Shown: piece by piece, positions 30,509 through 33,361 of the stretch
Layout of the letters: each line of letters starts with the position of its first letter
Numbering within the stretch: the first letter of the stretch is position 1
Source of the DNA: T1Sed10-7 sp047921175
GTDB lineage: Bacteria; Actinomycetota; Nitriliruptoria; Nitriliruptorales; Nitriliruptoraceae
NCBI GenBank assembly: GCA_047921175.1
Contig: JBLRWQ010000033.1
Span: 1-33,361 of the forward strand
DNA length: 33,361 nucleotides
Reading direction: 5' to 3'
Notes under the pieces: generated by a model
What the model was told of the DNA's origin: nothing
What the model saw: the letters and a program-made list of their open reading frames with translations, nothing else
Databases searched by the model: none
Position numbers and translations under genes: made by a program

Positions 30509-32503
30509 TCAGGTCAGCAACGGGTCGGTGCGCACGTGGACCAGCGCCGCTCCGTCGTGCGCGAAGGCAGCAGCAAGCGCGTCGTCGAGCTCGTCGCGAT
30601 GCTCGACCCGGACCCCGAAGGCGCCGCAGGAGCGCGCGAAGTCGGCGAAGTCGGGGTTGACCAGGCCCGTCTGCCAGACCGGCCACTCCCCGGCCCGCTG
30701 CTCCTTGGAGATCTTGGCCAGCTCGTCGTTGTCGAGCAGGACGTGCCGGATCGGCATGCCGTACCGGACCGCGGTGGTCAGCTCCATGGCGTACTGCCCG
30801 AAGCCACCGTCGCCGGAGATCGAGACCACCTCGCGCTCGTCCCGGACCGCGGCCCAGGCGCCCAGCGCTGCGGGCAGGGCGAAGCCGATGGAGCCGAGGT
30901 AGCCCGACATCAGCACCGACTGCGCGGTCACCTCGAAGTAGCGCCCGAAGGCGTAGGCGTTGTTGCCCACGTCCACACACAGCACCGCATCGTCCGCGAC
31001 GACGCGTCCGAGCGCGTCGAACAGCGCCGCAGCGCTGACCCCCTGCCCGCGGTCATCGTCACGGCGGCGCGCCTTCTCCGCGCGCCAGATCGACCACCGC
31101 TCGGACAGCTCGGGCCGGTGGTCCACGCACCGCGCACGGCCCTGGACGGCCTGGGCGAGCGCAGCCGCCGTGACGCGGACGTCACCGAGGACCGGGACCG
31201 CGACCGGGTGGAACCGTCCCAACGCCATCGGGTCACGGTCGACCTGCACGATGGGCTTGTAGGGCGCGATGCCGGTGTGGTTCGAGAAGGACGCACCCCA
31301 GGCGACGATGAGGTCGGCCTCGTTCATGAACCACGACGCGATCGGGGTCCCGGACCGGCCGAGGACCCCGCCGGCGAGCTCATGCGCGTCGCTGATCAGC
31401 CCCTTGGCCTTGAAGGTCGTCACCACCGGCGCCCGGAGCGTCTCCGCGAGGGCCACGATCGCCTCGATGCCGTCGCGTGCACCGGCACCGAGCACGAACA
31501 GCGGCCGCTCCGCGTCGGCGAGCAGGGCCGCAGCCTCCTCGAGGACGTCGGCGGGTGGGGCGACCGCCCGGTCGGCGAGACGCCCGATCGGTTGCGCCGC
31601 GACGGCATCCTCGGCGGCCGGCAGGGTCTGGACCTCGTCGGGGAACTCCAGGTGCGCCACGCCGCGCTCGACCAGGGCGGTCTTGCAGGCCATCGCCACC
31701 AGCTCCGCGTGGTCGGAGCCAGCCCGCAGGGTGGCCTGGTAGCGCGCGACGTCCGCGAAGGCCGCGATCAGGTCGAGGTCCTGGAACGCCCCGCGGCCCG
31801 CCTGCGACGACGGCACCCCACCGGACAGCGCCAGCACCGGGGAGCGGTCCACCTCGGCGTCGTACAAGCCAGTGAGCAGGTTGGTCGAGCCAGGACCGGC
31901 GATGCCGAAGCAGGCGGCGAGCGACCCGGTCAGCTTGCCGTAGGCGGAGGCGGCGAAGGCCGCGGCGCCCTCGTGGCGGATACCGATGTAGGTCAGCGAA
32001 CCACGTTCCTCGGCCTCACGGAAGGCATCCGCGAGGCCGAGGTTGGAGTGCCCGACCATGCCGAACACCGTCGTCACCCCGAAGGCGAGCAGGGTCTCGA
32101 CCATGACGTCGGAGACGGTGCGTTGCCGCGGGGTCGGGTCCGGCAGCAGCGCGTAGACCCCGTCGTCACGGACCTCGACGGGGTAGGCGCCGGGGGCGTC
32201 GTCGAACGGTGGCGGTGGCATGCCGTTGCACGGCGAGTAGTCGTAGCCGTGCCAGGGGCAGCGCAGCCAGCCCTTCTCGATCGAGCCCTCCCCGAGCGGG
32301 CCACCCTGGTGCGGGCACCGGTCGTCGAGCAGACCGTACGTGCCGCCGGCGTGGGTCGCGGCGTAGGTCCGCTGGTCGACGGTGATCGTGGTCACCCGTC
32401 CCTCGGGGAGCTGGTCGAGCTCGAGCACCTTGCGCCATGCGGAGGCGGTCCGGGGTGCCGGCGGCGGCGTGGAGGAAGGCTGCGGTGCGGCAGGTGTGAC
32501 CAC
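30509..32503 (-). CDS. Rieske domain fused to a ThDP-dependent (pyruvate oxidase/acetolactate synthase-like) enzyme
   Basis: 664 residues in two parts. Residues ~23-122 are a Rieske domain with all four [2Fe-2S] ligands: Cys63-x-His65 (RCPHQGGPLGEG) and Cys82-x2-His85 (RCPWHGYDYSP). From ~129 on it is a full three-domain ThDP enzyme like PoxB: the catalytic glutamate in GIRHEGAAAFAASAYGKLTG, GPGSTNLLTGLYDAEVDRSP, the central FAD/nucleotide-type domain FVLGAGARDGIEAI, and the ThDP-Mg site SISGDGGFGQYAMELTTAV then LLDNDELAKIS. GTG 32503 has TGGAG seven bases upstream. PoxB-like enzymes decarboxylate 2-oxo acids and pass electrons to FAD/quinone; the attached Rieske centre suggests a direct iron-sulfur electron outlet. 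Substrate unknown. Confidence 0.9.
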   Translation of the reverse strand: MVTPAAPQPSSTPPPAPRTASAWRKVLELDQLPEGRVTTITVDQRTYAATHAGGTYGLLDDRCPHQGGPLGEGSIEKGWLRCPWHGYDYSPCNGMPPPPFDDAPGAYPVEVRDDGVYALLPDPTPRQRTVSDVMVETLLAFGVTTVFGMVGHSNLGLADAFREAEERGSLTYIGIRHEGAAAFAASAYGKLTGSLAACFGIAGPGSTNLLTGLYDAEVDRSPVLALSGGVPSSQAGRGAFQDLDLIAAFADVARYQATLRAGSDHAELVAMACKTALVERGVAHLEFPDEVQTLPAAEDAVAAQPIGRLADRAVAPPADVLEEAAALLADAERPLFVLGAGARDGIEAIVALAETLRAPVVTTFKAKGLISDAHELAGGVLGRSGTPIASWFMNEADLIVAWGASFSNHTGIAPYKPIVQVDRDPMALGRFHPVAVPVLGDVRVTAAALAQAVQGRARCVDHRPELSERWSIWRAEKARRRDDDRGQGVSAAALFDALGRVVADDAVLCVDVGNNAYAFGRYFEVTAQSVLMSGYLGSIGFALPAALGAWAAVRDEREVVSISGDGGFGQYAMELTTAVRYGMPIRHVLLDNDELAKISKEQRAGEWPVWQTGLVNPDFADFARSCGAFGVRVEHRDELDDALAAAFAHDGAALVHVRTDPLLT

Positions 32504-32564
32504 GTGGGCTCCATCCGTCCGTGGTGACGACCATCCTGCCACGAACGGCCGCCCGGCATACAGC

Positions 32565-32590
32565 AACCCGTCACGCGCCGGATGCCATCC
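32565..32590 (-). promoter_or_regulatory. Near-match ECF-type promoter of the Rieske-ThDP gene
   Basis: On the minus strand GGATG (32590-32586), exactly 18 bases, GTT (32567-32565), giving a ~55-base leader. One -35 position differs from GGAA(T/G). Confidence 0.4.
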
Positions 32591-32654
32591 GGCCCGCGCC
32601 GCAGGCTGCCCTACCTGTAGGGCCGAACTCCTCTTTGATTCGCAGACCGCCAAG

Positions 32655-32845
32655 TGGTTAGGTGCGCCCTGATGCCACCGGCAGCGGTGGGGTCAGACAA
32701 CCGAACACCGAACACCATGGGCAGGGGAAGTCCGGTCGGATTCCGGCGCTGACCCGCAACCGTAGGTCGTCCACGCACCCGCCGTCCCAGCAGGGACCCG
32801 GGGACGTGCCTGGCGACGAGTCGGGGAACCTTCCTGTGGCGAGCG
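32655..32845 (+). ncRNA. Cobalamin (B12) riboswitch
   Basis: The conserved core is seen at 32722-32765: GGGGAAGTCCGGTCGGATTC, then the CCGG-GCTG stretch and ACCCGCAACCGTA. The later element GAGTCGGGGAACCTTCC (32819-32835) is the 3' conserved part. Upstream bases 32655-32721 hold the outer stems. Ends are approximate. A hairpin at 32904-32943 follows, then the start codon at 33009. A possible promoter is TTGATT at 32635 with TTAGGT 17 bases on, weak. It should lower expression of the downstream secreted protein when adenosyl-/aquocobalamin is plentiful. Confidence 0.85.
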
Positions 32846-32903
32846 GCTCCATCCACCGTCGAGGTCTGCGGGGCGGAGCCCGGGCGAACCACGCCCGAGC
32901 GTC

Positions 32904-32943
32904 CGTCCTCCCGTCGTCGCGTCCCACGCGGCACGGGAGGACG
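32904..32943 (+). terminator. Riboswitch expression-platform hairpin (candidate)
   Basis: CGTCCTCCCGT (32904-32914) pairs perfectly over 11 bases with 32933-32943; the 18-base loop contains a further GCGT/ACGC stem. It lies between the B12 aptamer and the gene. No T-run follows, so it may act as a Rho-assisted terminator or by occlusion. Confidence 0.55.
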
Positions 32944-33008
32944 TCGTCGTCTCGGGGGCCGGGACGTACGGGGTCCACCGTCTCGGACCGCTCACGAGAG
33001 GCACCTTC

Positions 33009-33361
33009 GTGGTCCGCACCATCACCCGTCCCACCGGCAGCATCCTGGCACTGCTCACCGTCGTCTCCCTGCTGCTGGCGACGCTGGGGCACCAACAAGC
33101 AGCCGCGCAGTCCGTCCCGACCGAGGATCCCGCGGAGGCGGCGGCGGGGTGGTTGGTCTCCGCGCTGACCGACGATCCGGGCATCGACACGGGCTTCGGG
33201 GCCAGCCCGGGGCCGACGATCGACGTGCTGTTGGCGCTGGCTGCGGTCGGGGTCGCGGCGGACACGATCGTGGACATCGCTGACTGGTTGGAGACCCAGG
33301 CGGTCGGCTACACCCAGGGGGCGCCCTGGGAGGAGATCGACGACGCCGCCTACGCCGGGGC
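33009..33361 (+). CDS. Secreted B12-regulated protein, N-terminus (alpha/alpha-barrel repeat type), partial
   Basis: 117 codons before the window ends. A Sec signal peptide (MVRTITRPTGSILALL, hydrophobic to LATLG, cleavage likely after QAAAQ) leads to helical repeats: AAGWLVSALTDDPGIDTGF, GPTIDVLLALAAVGVAADTI, VDIADWLETQAVGYTQG. This helical repeat pattern resembles prenyltransferase/squalene-oxidase-like alpha6-alpha6 domains, the fold also used by the eukaryotic B12 carriers transcobalamin and intrinsic factor. With a cobalamin riboswitch upstream, a secreted B12-capture role is attractive but inferred. GTG 33009 follows GAGAGG by seven bases. Confidence 0.75.
   Translation, partial: MVRTITRPTGSILALLTVVSLLLATLGHQQAAAQSVPTEDPAEAAAGWLVSALTDDPGIDTGFGASPGPTIDVLLALAAVGVAADTIVDIADWLETQAVGYTQGAPWEEIDDAAYAG

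Noticed and set aside
32611..33277. Open frames on both strands across the region 32.6-33.3 kb
   Set aside because: The region carries a B12 riboswitch and a signal-peptide gene in another frame; these frames have no coding features.
1..33361. tRNA, rRNA, insertion sequence, prophage or replication-origin signals
   Set aside because: None was recognised on reading; no transposase, integrase or attachment-site repeats are apparent.

Overview
The window is high-G+C DNA, apart from the first ~240 bases, with codon use and gene content of an actinobacterium. Indicators are a mycothiol-dependent DinB/MDMPI enzyme, a short-form 6-phosphogluconate dehydrogenase, a two-gene ECF sigma/ZAS anti-sigma module, and many GTG starts with 4-base overlaps. 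A deep-branching actinomycete (Nitriliruptoria/Euzebya-like) is plausible but is only a guess. The left edge is anomalous. Bases 1-~240 (about 50% G+C in 61-240) carry the end of an ABC ATPase and the start of an ABC-2 permease. The reading frame then runs into the C-terminal half of an unrelated lysylphosphatidylglycerol-synthase-type membrane protein at ~70-75% G+C. This is probably a chimeric assembly join.

Layout: 0.9-3.3 kb, HdeD-like protein, a small membrane protein, and a TetR regulator with a clear promoter/operator coupled to a mycothiol-dependent enzyme. 3.3-8.4 kb, a 61-bp repeat pair, then a tightly overlapped operon like E. coli ynjB-C-D-F: lipoprotein binding protein, two permeases, ATPase, CDP-alcohol phosphatidyltransferase. 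8.4-11.2 kb, two divergent flavin oxidoreductases. 11.2-12.9 kb (minus), ECF sigma, zinc anti-sigma and a VTT membrane protein. 13.0-17.8 kb, TlpA, CcdA, DUF3179, a second ZAS protein, a CRP-type HTH fragment, two OsmC proteins and a small membrane protein. 17.8-27.4 kb (minus), one operon tal-gnd-zwf-glk-phosphatase-pgl-tkt-GH15 covering the pentose phosphate pathway. 27.5-30.5 kb, lipoprotein, MFS transporter, SRPBCC protein and an unknown. 30.5-32.5 kb, a Rieske domain fused to a PoxB-like ThDP enzyme. 32.65-33.36 kb, a cobalamin riboswitch ahead of a secreted protein cut by the window end.

The main new observation is a promoter motif, GGAA(T/G)-N18-GTT, found with exactly the same spacing upstream of nine transcription units, with two further near-matches. 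It resembles the SigR/SigH-type thiol-oxidative-stress consensus. One copy lies directly before the ECF sigma gene, implying autoregulation. The putative regulon joins NADPH production (pentose phosphate operon), flavin disulfide reductases, TlpA/CcdA thiol transfer, an OsmC protein, the ynj-like transporter, an MFS pump, an SRPBCC protein and perhaps the Rieske-ThDP enzyme. I read this as a local redox/electrophile stress regulon. The motif and spacing are seen directly; the sigma assignment and physiology are inference.
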